From Parietichytrium sp. I65-24A (Eukaryota; Sar; Bigyra; Thraustochytrida; Thraustochytriidae), in contig BLSF01000005.1 in the NCBI GenBank assembly GCA_012862575.1, positions 124,001 through 188,000 on the forward strand: 64,000 nucleotides of DNA, written 5' to 3'. Below are positions 1-10,255 of the stretch, one piece after another. The notes below the pieces were generated by a model. The model worked only from the letters and a program-made list of their open reading frames with translations. It searched no databases and was not told the DNA's origin. How positions within the stretch are numbered: position 1 is the first letter of the stretch; the number at the start of each line of letters is the position of its first letter. Position numbers and translations under genes: made by a program.

Positions 1-2594
1 GGTTTGGATGATGGTGCAGTTGAAAGCTCCGCGGTCGCCTTGGGTGTCTTGGCCAAGGTTGTTCTCAAGAGATGAGTGATGCTGAGATCCGTCATTTCCT
101 CCCAACCCATTTCAGGGCCATCCATATCCCTGACGGAGGGTGAGAACGCAGAGTAAAGCGTCTCCACGTCTTCCTCTGACAAATGCGCAAACTTGACTTT
201 CGTGAGCCACAGTATCAGGTGTACGCAAGCAGACAGCTCGCAGCCAAGCATGATCACCTTGGAGTTCTCCTTCCGAAACTGTGCGGCAGCTTTGATGAGC
301 TGGTCGTGCGTGACCTGCAGCAAAGTATCTAGTCCGCGAAGTGGTGGAGCATTCTTGTCCTTGAACCTCGAGAGCAGCCGTTTCTGAACCAGCCGGTATT
401 GGTGCGAGCGGTCATTCAAAGCCGACATTGCTTTGGCTTCGCCGACTCGGCTCGCATGGTGCTTGTCCAGTACTGGGAACAGTGTGCTCAACGGTAGTGG
501 ATCAGGAAAACTGAGCTGCACACCATTCTGTCCAAACTTTTCTCGCAAGCGCATATCGAGCTCCTCTGAGACAAGCCAAAGGTTAGCCATGGCAGCGCCT
601 TGCAAACGATACCGCCCGCCCGACTTGGAAGCGAGAATAGTGCAGTTTCCGCCACAAAAGTACTCGAATGAAATAACGTTTGAGCCACTACAGGAGGTGC
701 TTTCTACCAAGTCCTGAGCAATCCCTGGCTGCCGCAGCATGTCGTCAAACAGAACTGGAAGTCGAACAACTTCTTGATCCGTGTCGATCGTAAATTTGAC
801 GGCGCTGCTCTTCACGGGTACTCGCACTTTTGCTGCAAGACACAGAGGCAGGCGGAGGGCCCCTGTGCTTACCTTCAGAGCGCCTCGTTTTGTCTTAAAT
901 GTACACGAGATAGCTGCATCTAGACAAGAAGGTACTAAATCATTCTTGACTCTGATTGTCACTTGAAAGGCGACTGGGGTTCCGCCTCTCTTCGATGTAG
1001 ATGACACTCCGCAAAGTTCCGGGATGCCAAACACGCTCTCGGCAGCGACAAACGGCTCGGGGAGCTGAACACTCACTTGCACGTCTCCAGCACTGCCCAT
1101 GCCCTGGTATGCCAAAAAGACTTTCACAGTCAACTGCACAACTTGGCCATCATCCCGATAAGCATATTCTCTCTCCGGGTCCTCAGAGAGTGCGACAGCA
1201 TTGTCATGGGAACTGATCTCGTCCAGCGTTTGGGGCACCTGTGTACGAATGAGTATAGACTCTTCCGCCTCCTCGCTTTTGTTGTTTTCCCTTTCCAGAT
1301 CCCGGTGTAGAGTTCTGATTCGGTCCAGCAACTTGCGGTGTTCGCGATCCAGTTCTTCATACTCCATGTCATCGGCTTGCTTCATCTCGTCGCCTCCAAT
1401 ATTGCTTGCTTTGTTGGAGTTCTCCTTGTCTTTTAGCGAAGCTCCAGCATTCATTACTTTGGCACGATTTGCCTTTGGAACTATTAGGCTGTCCGAGGCG
1501 TCCGTGCCAAGGTATGAGGCAACCACAAGACCATCGTCCGAAAATGTGAGAATTACGCCTTCCACGTCCCCGACTTTGGCAACGCGAGCTGCGACTGGCA
1601 AGTGGCGAGTCATTGAGGCGTTCCAAACAAGGCGAAACTCTTTGTAAATCGACACTTGGCCAGACTCCGAGCAGACAAGGAGATTCTGCGAGAGCGGGGT
1701 TCCGTCGTCTTCCTTTCCTGGGGGCGGGAGAATAGGCAGCGGCCAACAGCACATAGGATTGCAGCCCACCTCGAGCTTTGTATGCGTCTTCACCTGTCCT
1801 CGCTCGGTAAGGCAATACACAGAGCGGTCAGAGAGGATGATGATATCCACTTGGGTTGCGCTGAGGCCCTTGGAAAACCGTCCGCTAGCAACATCCAATA
1901 TTTGCTCGCCAACTGTGAAAGTCCAGTCTGTTTGTATGGCCGGGCTCTTTTGAGCCTGGGAGACCACCCTGGACGTTGAACCTGCTAAGATCTGATATTT
2001 GTAACAGTCCACCTGAAACTGCGAGTTGGCCACGAGAAAGCTATCCATCTTGCGCACGTAGCACATTGGCCCGGGCAGAAGAACTTCGTTCAGCTGACGA
2101 ATAAAGGCAAAACTCTCTTGCTCGAACACGTGTAGCTGACCATCGAGCGCCTGCACTGCAATAAAGTCTCGCTCCCTGACCCCGCCAAATGGCCCAAAGA
2201 CCATGTTTGCTGCCGAGAAGTGTTCCCCCCCGTCGCCAAGCACGTGTGAGTAGCACTTTTCCAGCTGCGCGAAGCCGCCTTCTTTCTCCACCAGATTGTA
2301 CACCGCCAAGGCTCGCGGATGGAGAACAGCAATCGCCACTGCGTCTCCTGAGCTCACAAATTTCCCACATTCCACTTGCAAAACCGCATCTGCTAGCTGC
2401 TCCTCCAGCACAAGATCTTCCGCCACCATCCCTCGCGCCACACTCGGCCGCCAGATCCTCAGCATCCCTTCCAGCGACCCTGTCACCACCATGCCACATG
2501 CCTCGCGCTTGAGCACTGCAAACGCTCTGCTATCGCATTCTTCCCCGCCGTCCACCGCGCTGCTCCACGCTTCTCGCACCCCAAACAGCGCCAT
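1..2594 (-). CDS. BBS9: BBS9 / PTHB1, BBSome subunit (3' end beyond the window)
   Basis: One reading frame runs without a stop from an ATG at 2594 to the left edge of the window, about 864 residues. BBS9 is a scaffold subunit of the BBSome, the coat complex that moves membrane proteins in and out of cilia with IFT. The N-terminus (MALFGVREAW) and the block DGQLHVFEQESFAFIRQL followed by LLPGP and CYKYQIL match the conserved BBS9 beta-propeller. A charged helical linker starts near residue 410 (MEYEELDREHRKLL), followed by the beta-sandwich and platform region. Near the edge, LILWLTKVKF and GWEEMTDLSITHLLRT match the BBS9 C-terminal helices, so only a short tail is missing. No intron is needed. 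The call rests on family motifs recognised by eye. Confidence 0.91.
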   Translation of the reverse strand, partial: MALFGVREAWSSAVDGGEECDSRAFAVLKREACGMVVTGSLEGMLRIWRPSVARGMVAEDLVLEEQLADAVLQVECGKFVSSGDAVAIAVLHPRALAVYNLVEKEGGFAQLEKCYSHVLGDGGEHFSAANMVFGPFGGVRERDFIAVQALDGQLHVFEQESFAFIRQLNEVLLPGPMCYVRKMDSFLVANSQFQVDCYKYQILAGSTSRVVSQAQKSPAIQTDWTFTVGEQILDVASGRFSKGLSATQVDIIILSDRSVYCLTERGQVKTHTKLEVGCNPMCCWPLPILPPPGKEDDGTPLSQNLLVCSESGQVSIYKEFRLVWNASMTRHLPVAARVAKVGDVEGVILTFSDDGLVVASYLGTDASDSLIVPKANRAKVMNAGASLKDKENSNKASNIGGDEMKQADDMEYEELDREHRKLLDRIRTLHRDLERENNKSEEAEESILIRTQVPQTLDEISSHDNAVALSEDPEREYAYRDDGQVVQLTVKVFLAYQGMGSAGDVQVSVQLPEPFVAAESVFGIPELCGVSSTSKRGGTPVAFQVTIRVKNDLVPSCLDAAISCTFKTKRGALKVSTGALRLPLCLAAKVRVPVKSSAVKFTIDTDQEVVRLPVLFDDMLRQPGIAQDLVESTSCSGSNVISFEYFCGGNCTILASKSGGRYRLQGAAMANLWLVSEELDMRLREKFGQNGVQLSFPDPLPLSTLFPVLDKHHASRVGEAKAMSALNDRSHQYRLVQKRLLSRFKDKNAPPLRGLDTLLQVTHDQLIKAAAQFRKENSKVIMLGCELSACVHLILWLTKVKFAHLSEEDVETLYSAFSPSVRDMDGPEMGWEEMTDLSITHLLRTTLAKTPKATAELSTAPSSK

Positions 2595-3387
2595 CTCTCC
2601 CCCACACTGGAAACTCAACACTCTACACTCTACACTCTACAGTCACAGTCACTTGGTGTGCTCTCTCTCCCACCGTCAGTGTCCGCGTACTGTTTCTGTC
2701 CGCGCCTTGGGTACGCGCGTACCCAGCGAGTCAGCACTGCCCCCGCGCCCGGTAACACCCGCGCCTCTGCCCCTCTGTCCCTCTGTCCCTCTGTCCCTCT
2801 GCAGTCTCTGCAGAGCGCCTGTGAGTGCTGTGAGTGCAGCGAGAGCTGCGAGCCGCGGTCTCCACGTTACGGGACTCGACTCGGTCGTCGAGCAAGTGCG
2901 AATGTGCGGGGAGGGCTAGCCGAGGCTAGCGAGTGCGGTAGGTGGAGGTGAGGGGTGAAATTGGCGGTTGAAGAGTACGAATGGATAGTGAAATTGGTAG
3001 GAGTGGCGAACCGCTGCGAAACCCGGCACTGCGTTTCGCTGGTATGTAGTATCGCCTATGGGAGAGATACGCTTTGTGGAACTAGTGGTAATAGTAGAGA
3101 GGCGTTAAGGCGCGTAAAATTTGGTGTGTGATAGATAATGTTCTGTTCACATTGAGAATGTGTGATGCAATTTCCTTGTGAATGGAATTGGGAAAAGGGA
3201 AATGGTAATTTGGGATGGAAGCGATCGATGATGACGCGAATGCGAGAGAATGAATGAACGTGGCAAAGATGAGAAGAGGCATTATTACACGGCAATGTCT
3301 TTTGTTTCTATCATATCATCATATTCTAAAAGCATAGATGGAGGCACAGAAAGTATATGCGAAATAATCAGTGTCATCGCTCATGCT
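2595..3387. other. Intergenic spacer: BBS9 promoter and RhoGEF 3' flank
   Basis: About 790 bp with no supportable gene. It must hold the BBS9 promoter, read leftward, and the RhoGEF 3' UTR. It contains a CCCTCTGT tandem repeat (2770-2801) and TACAGTCACAGTCAC at 2638-2652, about 45 bp upstream of the BBS9 ATG. Confidence 0.6.
2770..2801. repeat. Tandem 8-mer CCCTCTGT x4
   Basis: Four head-to-tail copies in the BBS9 upstream region, the last ending in C rather than T. Confidence 0.9.
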
Positions 3388-6126
3388 CTAGGCGGTAGTG
3401 GTTTCTGCAGCAGTGGGTGGGTTCGGAAGCGGGAGGCACGGCAATGGAGGCAGGTTTCGGGAGGAGAGCTTCTCGAACTGGCTCGCGGGAACGCTGACCG
3501 GGACGGGGGAAAGTGTGTCGTCAGAGTGGCCCGAGCTCTCGCTTGAAAACGATGATCCAGTGCTGAATCGTTTGGCGGCCGAAGTTTTCTCGGGAACTTG
3601 TGGGAGCGGTTTGAGGGAGAGAGGGAGGGTTTCAGTCACAGGGCGGATTGGATTCATTTTGTAGCTCTCCAGAATTGGGGTAGCCGACACCTGAAAGCCC
3701 TTCGGTTGCTTCATTTTGGAAATTTTGCGCTGAATCGCTTTGGAACTGTTGTTCGAAATGGTCTCACTCTGATTCTCTGCCTCGGCGACCTCGATACCGG
3801 TGTACGCCATCACATCCTGCATTTTGATATCCACTGCTGCCAGACAAGGGTCCTTCGCCTTTGGCTTGGAGCTCATGGCCTGCTTGACTCTGATTTGCAA
3901 GGTTGAAAAGAAGCCGGCGACGAACGTCATGTTTCTAAACTCCTCCATCCATGTGGGCTCGTCCTTTTCCGTGTAAGTCTTCGTGCGGAAAGCGGCTTTG
4001 CCAAACTGCACAACGACGTACACCCCAAAGAACGTCTTTCCGTCCGCGGGAGGAACATACTCCGGGGTCAGATCTCGAGCAGATAAAACCGTCAACGTCA
4101 TATTTAACAACGAGAGTGGTTTGACAGGTCCCGCAACGCACAGGTCCGAGCCGGTCTTCGAGATGAGAAATTTCAGTTGAAGCTCCGGGGTGTCCACAAA
4201 TATCCGCTTCTCAGAAGCTTCGTTCAGCTTGAACCAGGCCGTTGCAGCATACAGCATGACAGGGTCAGACACCTTGACATCTTTCATTCTCTCTTGAGCC
4301 TCTGTAATCATCCTTTGGCGCTCCTCTTCTCGCTCGCGCTCAAGGCTTTCAACGTCCGTTTCCAGCTCTGGGTCCGAGTTTGATTCGAGATCAGCCAACC
4401 ACGCTCGACGCTCAGCTTCAGTCGCTGCGTAGACTGTGATTGTCTTGGTTCCATGAATTTTGAATGGGAAGAGGTCTTCGCGCTTGGGGGGCGCAAACTT
4501 GTCTTCTTTGCTGCTCGACGCATGTGACACCAAACGCGTCACCATAGACGGGAACATTCCAGAAGACGAAGCCTGCGTCTGGCTTGAACCGGAGCTTGGA
4601 GTCAAGCTTGGGCTTGGGGCGGCAGAGCTAGGACTTGGCAGTGGGGAGAGTTGCTGGGAGGAGGAGGCTTGGCTCATGTTGAAAGAGCTTGATGTTGAGG
4701 AGAAGGAATCACGAGTGGTATCTCGATCCGTGGTCAAACTCTTTGTACTATCAAAAAGCCCAGACACTTCGCCCTGGTCGAAGCTCTGGTCGCGATGGGC
4801 TGGGGAAGGACATGGTATGACAAAGTCCTGTTCATCTTCCTCTTCAATCTCCAGGGAGGTTCTGGAGCTCTTATTGTCCAAGGTCTCCACCCTGGCAACG
4901 TGGATCATTCTTCGAAACTGATATTTCGCACCGCTCATTCCAAGAGCGATGGGCTTCGCGTAGATGAGGCAGTCCGAAAACAGGAAGAAGGTCAAATCCT
5001 GTAGGCCGCCGTGGTCTCCGCGCTTTTTCAGTGGGCCTGATCGGATGAACACTCGGCCTGTCTTGAAGAGCTCCGGTCGAGGTACCATGCTCTTCTGGAT
5101 TTCCAGAATCTTAATGCTGTTCTCCGTGTCACCAATTTCCTGGTTCATCCCTTGGGCAACGTCAGTCACGGCCTGCAATGCAGCCTCGACGTTGGCTCGA
5201 TCAGCGTGCTCGGCCGGGGTATGCTTCACTAACTCCTTCAAGAGTAATACGTGCCTTGGGATTCTTTGAATTGGCATGATAAGGATGCTTTGGAGGCTCT
5301 GGCCACGGCAGAGAGGATCGTTCTTACAGTCTTCGCAAAGCTTTCTGAAGCCCGCTTTGCGCTTGTAGAGATCATCTATCAGCTCCGCAATTTGACAATG
5401 TGTACTTGAATAAGCTTTGTACATCTTGAAAAAAGGCGAAAAGTTGCAGTACACATTTCCGACGCATGCTTCTGCGGCACTCTCCGCGGTAGCCCTTTTG
5501 AGTTCACTAATAAAGGTGTCAGAAAAGTTGGACAGCTGCTCTATACTGCTGAAACACAACTTGTGCTGCTCGGCGCTCAGCTCCTTCTTCAGCTTGACGC
5601 TATAGATGGTCTGCAAAGCTCTCAAGAACTCTCTGAAAGACTCTTCGGTGGAGAGTACTTCGGACACCACGCGCCCACGCTCATCCATCTTTTTGTCTTT
5701 GTCTTTCTTCCTGTGCGCAAACGAGCCACCCCCTTGCACCAATTTGCGCTTGGAAAGTTGCTGAACAAAGGTCAATACGAGAGGCGAAGGCTTGACTCGT
5801 CCAATTGGAGATGTCTTTTTCTCGCTCTCTGCGCTAGTCGCAGCGGTCGAATTGGACTTGCTGGCTCCATCCGTCTGATTTGTCTTTTTCGTGCCTGCAT
5901 TGCCACTAGACGTATTGTCAACGACACTCGCGCCTGTGCCCAAGCCCAAGAGAGGGGGAGGGAAGGCTGAGAGGTCCTCTTCCAAGCACTCGACCTCCTC
6001 CTCTTCCTCCTCTTCCTCGCCAAACTCCTCGTCTCTATCTCCTCCATCTCCGTTCTCATTCTTTGCAGCGCCGTTCTTGCGAAGCCAGTTCAGCGACCTG
6101 ACGCGGATGATCGTCTTTTTCATCAT
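3388..6126 (-). CDS. Rho-family guanine nucleotide exchange factor: DH, split PH, C2
   Basis: The first in-frame ATG is at 6126, giving 912 residues; the frame is open further upstream, but only from a TTG. Residues about 35-55 are very acidic. A Dbl-homology domain spans about 150-335, with the signature SILIMPIQRIPRHVLLLKEL in its conserved helix. This domain loads GTP onto Rho-type GTPases. A PH domain follows (about 354-582), but its last strand and helix (ITVYAATEAERRAWLADLES) are separated from the first strands by about 135 Ser/Pro-rich residues (about 422-557). A C2-like domain (about 672-777, MTLTVLSARDLTPEYV) probably binds lipid. The tail is Pro/Ser-rich. The DH assignment is firm. 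The target GTPase cannot be read from the sequence. It lies tail-to-head with BBS9 and has no intron. Confidence 0.87.
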   Translation of the reverse strand: MMKKTIIRVRSLNWLRKNGAAKNENGDGGDRDEEFGEEEEEEEEVECLEEDLSAFPPPLLGLGTGASVVDNTSSGNAGTKKTNQTDGASKSNSTAATSAESEKKTSPIGRVKPSPLVLTFVQQLSKRKLVQGGGSFAHRKKDKDKKMDERGRVVSEVLSTEESFREFLRALQTIYSVKLKKELSAEQHKLCFSSIEQLSNFSDTFISELKRATAESAAEACVGNVYCNFSPFFKMYKAYSSTHCQIAELIDDLYKRKAGFRKLCEDCKNDPLCRGQSLQSILIMPIQRIPRHVLLLKELVKHTPAEHADRANVEAALQAVTDVAQGMNQEIGDTENSIKILEIQKSMVPRPELFKTGRVFIRSGPLKKRGDHGGLQDLTFFLFSDCLIYAKPIALGMSGAKYQFRRMIHVARVETLDNKSSRTSLEIEEEDEQDFVIPCPSPAHRDQSFDQGEVSGLFDSTKSLTTDRDTTRDSFSSTSSSFNMSQASSSQQLSPLPSPSSAAPSPSLTPSSGSSQTQASSSGMFPSMVTRLVSHASSSKEDKFAPPKREDLFPFKIHGTKTITVYAATEAERRAWLADLESNSDPELETDVESLEREREEERQRMITEAQERMKDVKVSDPVMLYAATAWFKLNEASEKRIFVDTPELQLKFLISKTGSDLCVAGPVKPLSLLNMTLTVLSARDLTPEYVPPADGKTFFGVYVVVQFGKAAFRTKTYTEKDEPTWMEEFRNMTFVAGFFSTLQIRVKQAMSSKPKAKDPCLAAVDIKMQDVMAYTGIEVAEAENQSETISNNSSKAIQRKISKMKQPKGFQVSATPILESYKMNPIRPVTETLPLSLKPLPQVPEKTSAAKRFSTGSSFSSESSGHSDDTLSPVPVSVPASQFEKLSSRNLPPLPCLPLPNPPTAAETTTA

Positions 6127-7228
6127 TCTTCCTTCGATCTCACAGGAAGCAAGTTGCCGACAGCTTTTGTAGTTTCGCAAACCTTTTGATTGGCGCGGGA
6201 TCGCGCGGCCCTTCGAACTCGAAGAGGCGACGAAGTCTTGCTCGCAGTGCTCGCCGGCTTGCGGGCTTTCCCACTCGGCAAAAACGGTGAGTGGCGTCTG
6301 AACTCGAACTCAGGGCAGGGGACTCAGCTGCTCGAACCCAATGTTCTGCTTGTGCCGGGATATACAGTCTGTGCCAAATGCTTGCAGAGGTCGGTCGGAT
6401 GCCTGGTGTGGCCCTTACTTGAGAGCTTTACGCCTCGGATTACGTTGAGTGAGACTTTTGGAGGCCGCTGTGCAGAATGCGGTGGCACGGGCGTAGTGCG
6501 ACTGTTTACCCTTCCAACCCTCGTACTCGTTTCGTAACCTGCTCCCAAATATCAGTTTCGCAAAGGCATTCGCAGATGTCTGTCTGTCTATCTGTCTATC
6601 TCTCACAGCGCCAGATGCACGGCAGGTCTCCAAGTCTCCAAGGCCCGATGCTGTGATCGAACAGGATGGAAAAAAATTGCTGTTTCGTGTACAGCTAGAA
6701 CGAGAGTTAAGACACTCCAGGGGTTTCTGAGCCACGCAAGCAGCGAGAATGGCTCACATCACAGTCAATACTAGGCTGAAAAGCATGACTCAGACTCGGT
6801 GTCACATTGCCACATTGCCACAGCGCCCATGCAGTACACAATGCCACAGTGCAGTGACAATGCATCAGTGACAATGACAGCGAACGGTAACATTTAGGAC
6901 CTGCTGCGAGAGAGCGTACAGTAGGAATGCGAGAGTGGTATGGATGATAGACACTAAAGTGAGTGTTAGTATGGATGGGTTAAGGTTATTTCAGCTTGTG
7001 ACCTCCACCTCGAGTAGGTCAGAGTCATGGTGCATGTGGTTTTGCTTCCAAACTTGGCCGGCTGATCTCGCAGGATCTCCGAAGCATTGCGAAAGCGGGT
7101 TGTGTGAACTGAGGTTTGTTTGTTGGGGGTTGGATCTTCGAGTGCAAGTGAGCGAAACTGGTTCGGCCATGACTATCTAAATCCAATGTTTAACTTAAGG
7201 AAATATACTTTGAGCACACAAATGAACT
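6127..7228. other. Intergenic spacer upstream of the RhoGEF
   Basis: About 1.1 kb with no supportable gene. It includes a TCTG/TCTA microsatellite (6576-6603) and repeated TGCCACA words around 6810-6850. The 3' end of the next minus-strand gene abuts at 7229. The open frame at 6190-6537 starts with TTG and has no recognisable domain. Confidence 0.55.
6576..6603. repeat. TCTG/TCTA tetranucleotide microsatellite
   Basis: Seven tetranucleotide units of mixed TGTC, TATC and TCTG in the RhoGEF upstream region. Confidence 0.85.
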
Positions 7229-9043
7229 TTACATATCCAGCTCTTCCACATCTTCAAAATCGTCGTCGTCGTACTCGTTTTGGGCTGCGGCGGGCGGAGG
7301 GATCGAGGGCTTGGAAGTTTCCGGTTCAATTGCCTTTGGCTCTGAAGTGAACAATGGAGGAGACATTAACCCCTCTTCATCGTCCGAATCATTGTCCGCG
7401 TATTTCCTTTCGAACGATTTACTAAAGACTGGTTCCTCGAATTTGCCTTCTTTTGCCTCCTCCATCTTCATCTCCTCGCGCTCTGCTTCCGCCTCGGCGT
7501 CCAGGCGAGCTCGATCCGCCTTTGTCTTATTTGCGAATTGTATAAGATCGTCAAGACCTCCATCTTCATCGGAGTCTCCGTCGTCAAATCCATCCGCTGC
7601 ATTGCTCGAGATATTCTTTGCCTTAGAAAGCAGCTCACGCTGTTGATCGACAAGTGACTTTGCTTGTGACTTTTCTTGCTGGGCTGTATCTTCGGCCTCG
7701 GCAATATCGGGAATTTCTGGGATGGACTCAATCTCGTCGTCAGGCTCTTTCGTCTCAAGTTTGGTCTCCAGAGATTTTGGCTCGTCTGGCGTGGTGTTGG
7801 GAATTTTGGAACCGTTCGGATTTTCGTTTGCTCTCTCGCGCATTGAATGATTGGCCCTCCCTGATGATCGATGAGTATCGACCCCTTCCGAAAACTCGTC
7901 ATCATCGTAATCACTCTCCATTGCGCTCTCTCGAGTGCCTTGCTTTCCCAGAGCTGACTTGATTTCGGTCACGTCTTTCAGATCTTGCACAGATCTTGCC
8001 TCCGGGGAGACTGGTATCTCGGAGACTATCGAGTTTGCTGGGGATAAATTGCTGGGGCCCTCGTCTCCATCCCCTTGATCCACGTTGATTTCAGGGACGG
8101 CTTGCTCATCTTGCTTAGTTTTCACCTCAGCATTGTCTTTACTTTTTTCTTCCAAAATATGCGATTTTCTTTCATTTTCAAGAAGGACTTCTTGTGCTTT
8201 GCTCTCTCCCATTCCTTCCGTTTCTGACACATCAGGTTCTTTTTGGTCTTGTGCACTTCCTCGGGACGGCTGTGGTTCGCGCTTTGTTTCATTCGTCGAA
8301 GAAGACGCGCTGCTTCTCGGAGGGGCCGAGATCTCCGCTTTACTTGCCGTAGCCGCTGATGGTATGCCGCGGCCGCTTGCAATTGGCGCAACCTTGTGAT
8401 CGCGAGCGCGCTCCAGCTCTAGCTTGAGGGACTCGAGTTCCGTCTTTTCTCGCTCATGTTTGAGCCTCAGAGCCTCCAGAGCGCTATGTTTCTCCTTCTC
8501 CATTGCTTCGAGCAGTTTCAAAGCCACTTGCTTCTCTTCTTCCAATCGCTGCATTTCTAGCCGTTGTTGTTCAAAATATAATGTCCTTGCGCTCTTTTTC
8601 ACACCAGGGTTTTCAGAAGCTGCCAGGTTGCCCTCCTCCGCTTTGTTCTCAAGCGGTAGCTCAAGGGCGAAGCCAATATCTTCTTTTCCAGCGGGAGACC
8701 CTGTTGGGCTCTTCAGCTTGGCCAGTTTTCCACGGACAACGCGCTGGATATTCACAGCGGCCTCGCCAGCCTCTTGCAGCCTCAGATTAAACTCCTTGAT
8801 GTACCGCGCTCGAAGGACCTGCTTGAGCCACTTGATCTCCTCCATCTCGCGCTCAAATTCCTCTTTCGCGGAAGCTGGTTTGGAGCGCACTGACCTTGTT
8901 GGGCTGCTTGCCGACAGCTCTGATGGCGCAGGGGACGTTGGCCATCGCGGCGATGCTGCCGGGCTCTTCGTAGGTCTTTTCCTCCTCAACCCGCTCACAA
9001 CGTCTCTCTTTCGGCCTGCCCCGCCGTACGAGGAGGACAACAT
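7229..9043 (-). CDS. IQ-motif, coiled-coil acidic protein of unknown function
   Basis: The first ATG in the frame is at 9043, giving 604 residues. The frame extends to a GTG at 9187, but that extension encodes only an (ASR)n low-complexity run. The N-terminus is basic and Ser/Pro-rich. An IQ-type calmodulin or centrin site lies at about 95-110 (AAVNIQRVVRGKLAKLK). A charged coiled coil covers about 150-225. The C-terminal half is acidic and disordered, with repeated Asp/Glu patches (YDDDEF, FDDGDSDEDGG), and ends in YDDDDFEDVEELDM. Similar terminal YDDDFE-like patches occur in some centrosomal and ciliary proteins, but I assign no family. A cytoskeletal or ciliary role is an inference from the IQ motif, the coiled coil and the neighbours. 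Confidence 0.7.
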   Translation of the reverse strand: MLSSSYGGAGRKRDVVSGLRRKRPTKSPAASPRWPTSPAPSELSASSPTRSVRSKPASAKEEFEREMEEIKWLKQVLRARYIKEFNLRLQEAGEAAVNIQRVVRGKLAKLKSPTGSPAGKEDIGFALELPLENKAEEGNLAASENPGVKKSARTLYFEQQRLEMQRLEEEKQVALKLLEAMEKEKHSALEALRLKHEREKTELESLKLELERARDHKVAPIASGRGIPSAATASKAEISAPPRSSASSSTNETKREPQPSRGSAQDQKEPDVSETEGMGESKAQEVLLENERKSHILEEKSKDNAEVKTKQDEQAVPEINVDQGDGDEGPSNLSPANSIVSEIPVSPEARSVQDLKDVTEIKSALGKQGTRESAMESDYDDDEFSEGVDTHRSSGRANHSMRERANENPNGSKIPNTTPDEPKSLETKLETKEPDDEIESIPEIPDIAEAEDTAQQEKSQAKSLVDQQRELLSKAKNISSNAADGFDDGDSDEDGGLDDLIQFANKTKADRARLDAEAEAEREEMKMEEAKEGKFEEPVFSKSFERKYADNDSDDEEGLMSPPLFTSEPKAIEPETSKPSIPPPAAAQNEYDDDDFEDVEELDM

Positions 9044-10255
9044 AACTCTCGATTCCCGCGCCGCGATCCCGCAGCTCCCGCTCGACCAACTTTGCTTTGC
9101 TCTTGATGCTCTTGATGCTCTTGATGCTCTTGATGCTCTCGGCGCTTTCGATGCTTTCAATGCGCTCGGGCTCGCGGCAGCGCGCACGTTGGTGAGACAG
9201 TTGTGCCGCTTCGCAAAGCTCCAACAGCTCCAACGTTAGGACGAACTGATGGATGAATGCATGAATGCATGAATCGATGAGTGGGTAGTCGAGGCAACAA
9301 GCACACTTGCAATCGGTTCGAAAGGCCTGCTTATGGCTCAAACATCTCCAACACGTCCAACCTCCAAGCACAAGTGGAGAAGGAGAGAACGCTTATGCAT
9401 ATGCATGCACACGTCAATCACTCCATTGCAAAGCGGCGTATGAGTTCGAAATATGCTCGACTTCTTCTTGAACGCGTATGAAAGGAGGTGTAAGAAAATA
9501 ATTACAAGAAGAAGCATTCGTCTTGTCCAAGAAACGATGCAAAGGTAAAGAAGAAATCTTGCAGTCAGAACAAAATGCAAACTCATACCGGTACCTAAAT
9601 TTAGGGGGAAAATCGCCCGGTAGCCCCATTACATAGGAGCGGCGCTATAATGGGCTTATGCTTTGAGGGGTAGAGAGAGTGCTTTGATCAAGCGCCAAAA
9701 GTATCCGTTTGGAACAATTTTTGTAATTTTGTATAGAAGATGCCCGACTTTATCGAGGTCACAGGCAAGGTGAACGCGCGCCATGTATTCAATGCGTTCT
9801 TCGGGCAACAGCACAATAAGTTGTCAGTTCTCAAGTCTTGACGTTTCTGCACTTTGCTGCGGCGCCATTGACAGTCCGGCGGCCAAGGTGAAGTGACAAG
9901 TGACAAAAAAAGCGCGAATGGATTTTGAGCCTTTTACGAGATGGCAAATGCTGAAAGATAACGATTCATCGATTCACTGATTCACTGATTCCGCTAATTC
10001 ACTGTTTTGAACTTCTCGTAAAGTCTTCCTGCTCTCACTCTGGGATCAGAGCTATGCTTTGATCGTGAGCTGCATGCAAGGAAGAATAGAATAGCTTTAT
10101 CTGCAACTCGGCAGACGGCAGGCAGTTCACTCAGTTCAATCAGTTCAATCAGTTCACAGTCAATTGTCGTAGTGACAGCTCTTTTGCCTTTCTTTTCCTT
10201 CCACTCCGCCACAGACTCATACGCGCAGGTTGGGCGCGAGCTGGCGGGAGTGGAA
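9044..10255. other. Divergent promoter region between the IQ/coiled-coil and WW genes
   Basis: About 1.2 kb without a supportable gene. It holds the 9-mer repeat at 9101-9139, direct repeats TGAATGCA near 9257-9275, ATTCACTG repeats near 9970-9990 and CAGTTCAAT repeats at 10129-10155. The run leads into AGTTCACAGTCAATT (10151-10165), about 100 bp before the WW-gene ATG. That 15-mer recurs exactly at 63962. Confidence 0.6.
9101..9139. repeat. Tandem 9-mer TCTTGATGC x4
   Basis: Just upstream of the chosen ATG of the IQ/coiled-coil gene. On the minus strand it would encode Ser/Ile/Lys-type repeats in one frame and Ala-Ser-Arg in another. That is why the longer non-ATG frames here are judged to be leader sequence. 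Confidence 0.8.

Noticed and set aside
8424-9239. 271-codon plus-strand frame
   Set aside because: Antisense shadow of the IQ/coiled-coil gene; its Ser/Phe-rich composition mirrors Glu/Lys codons.
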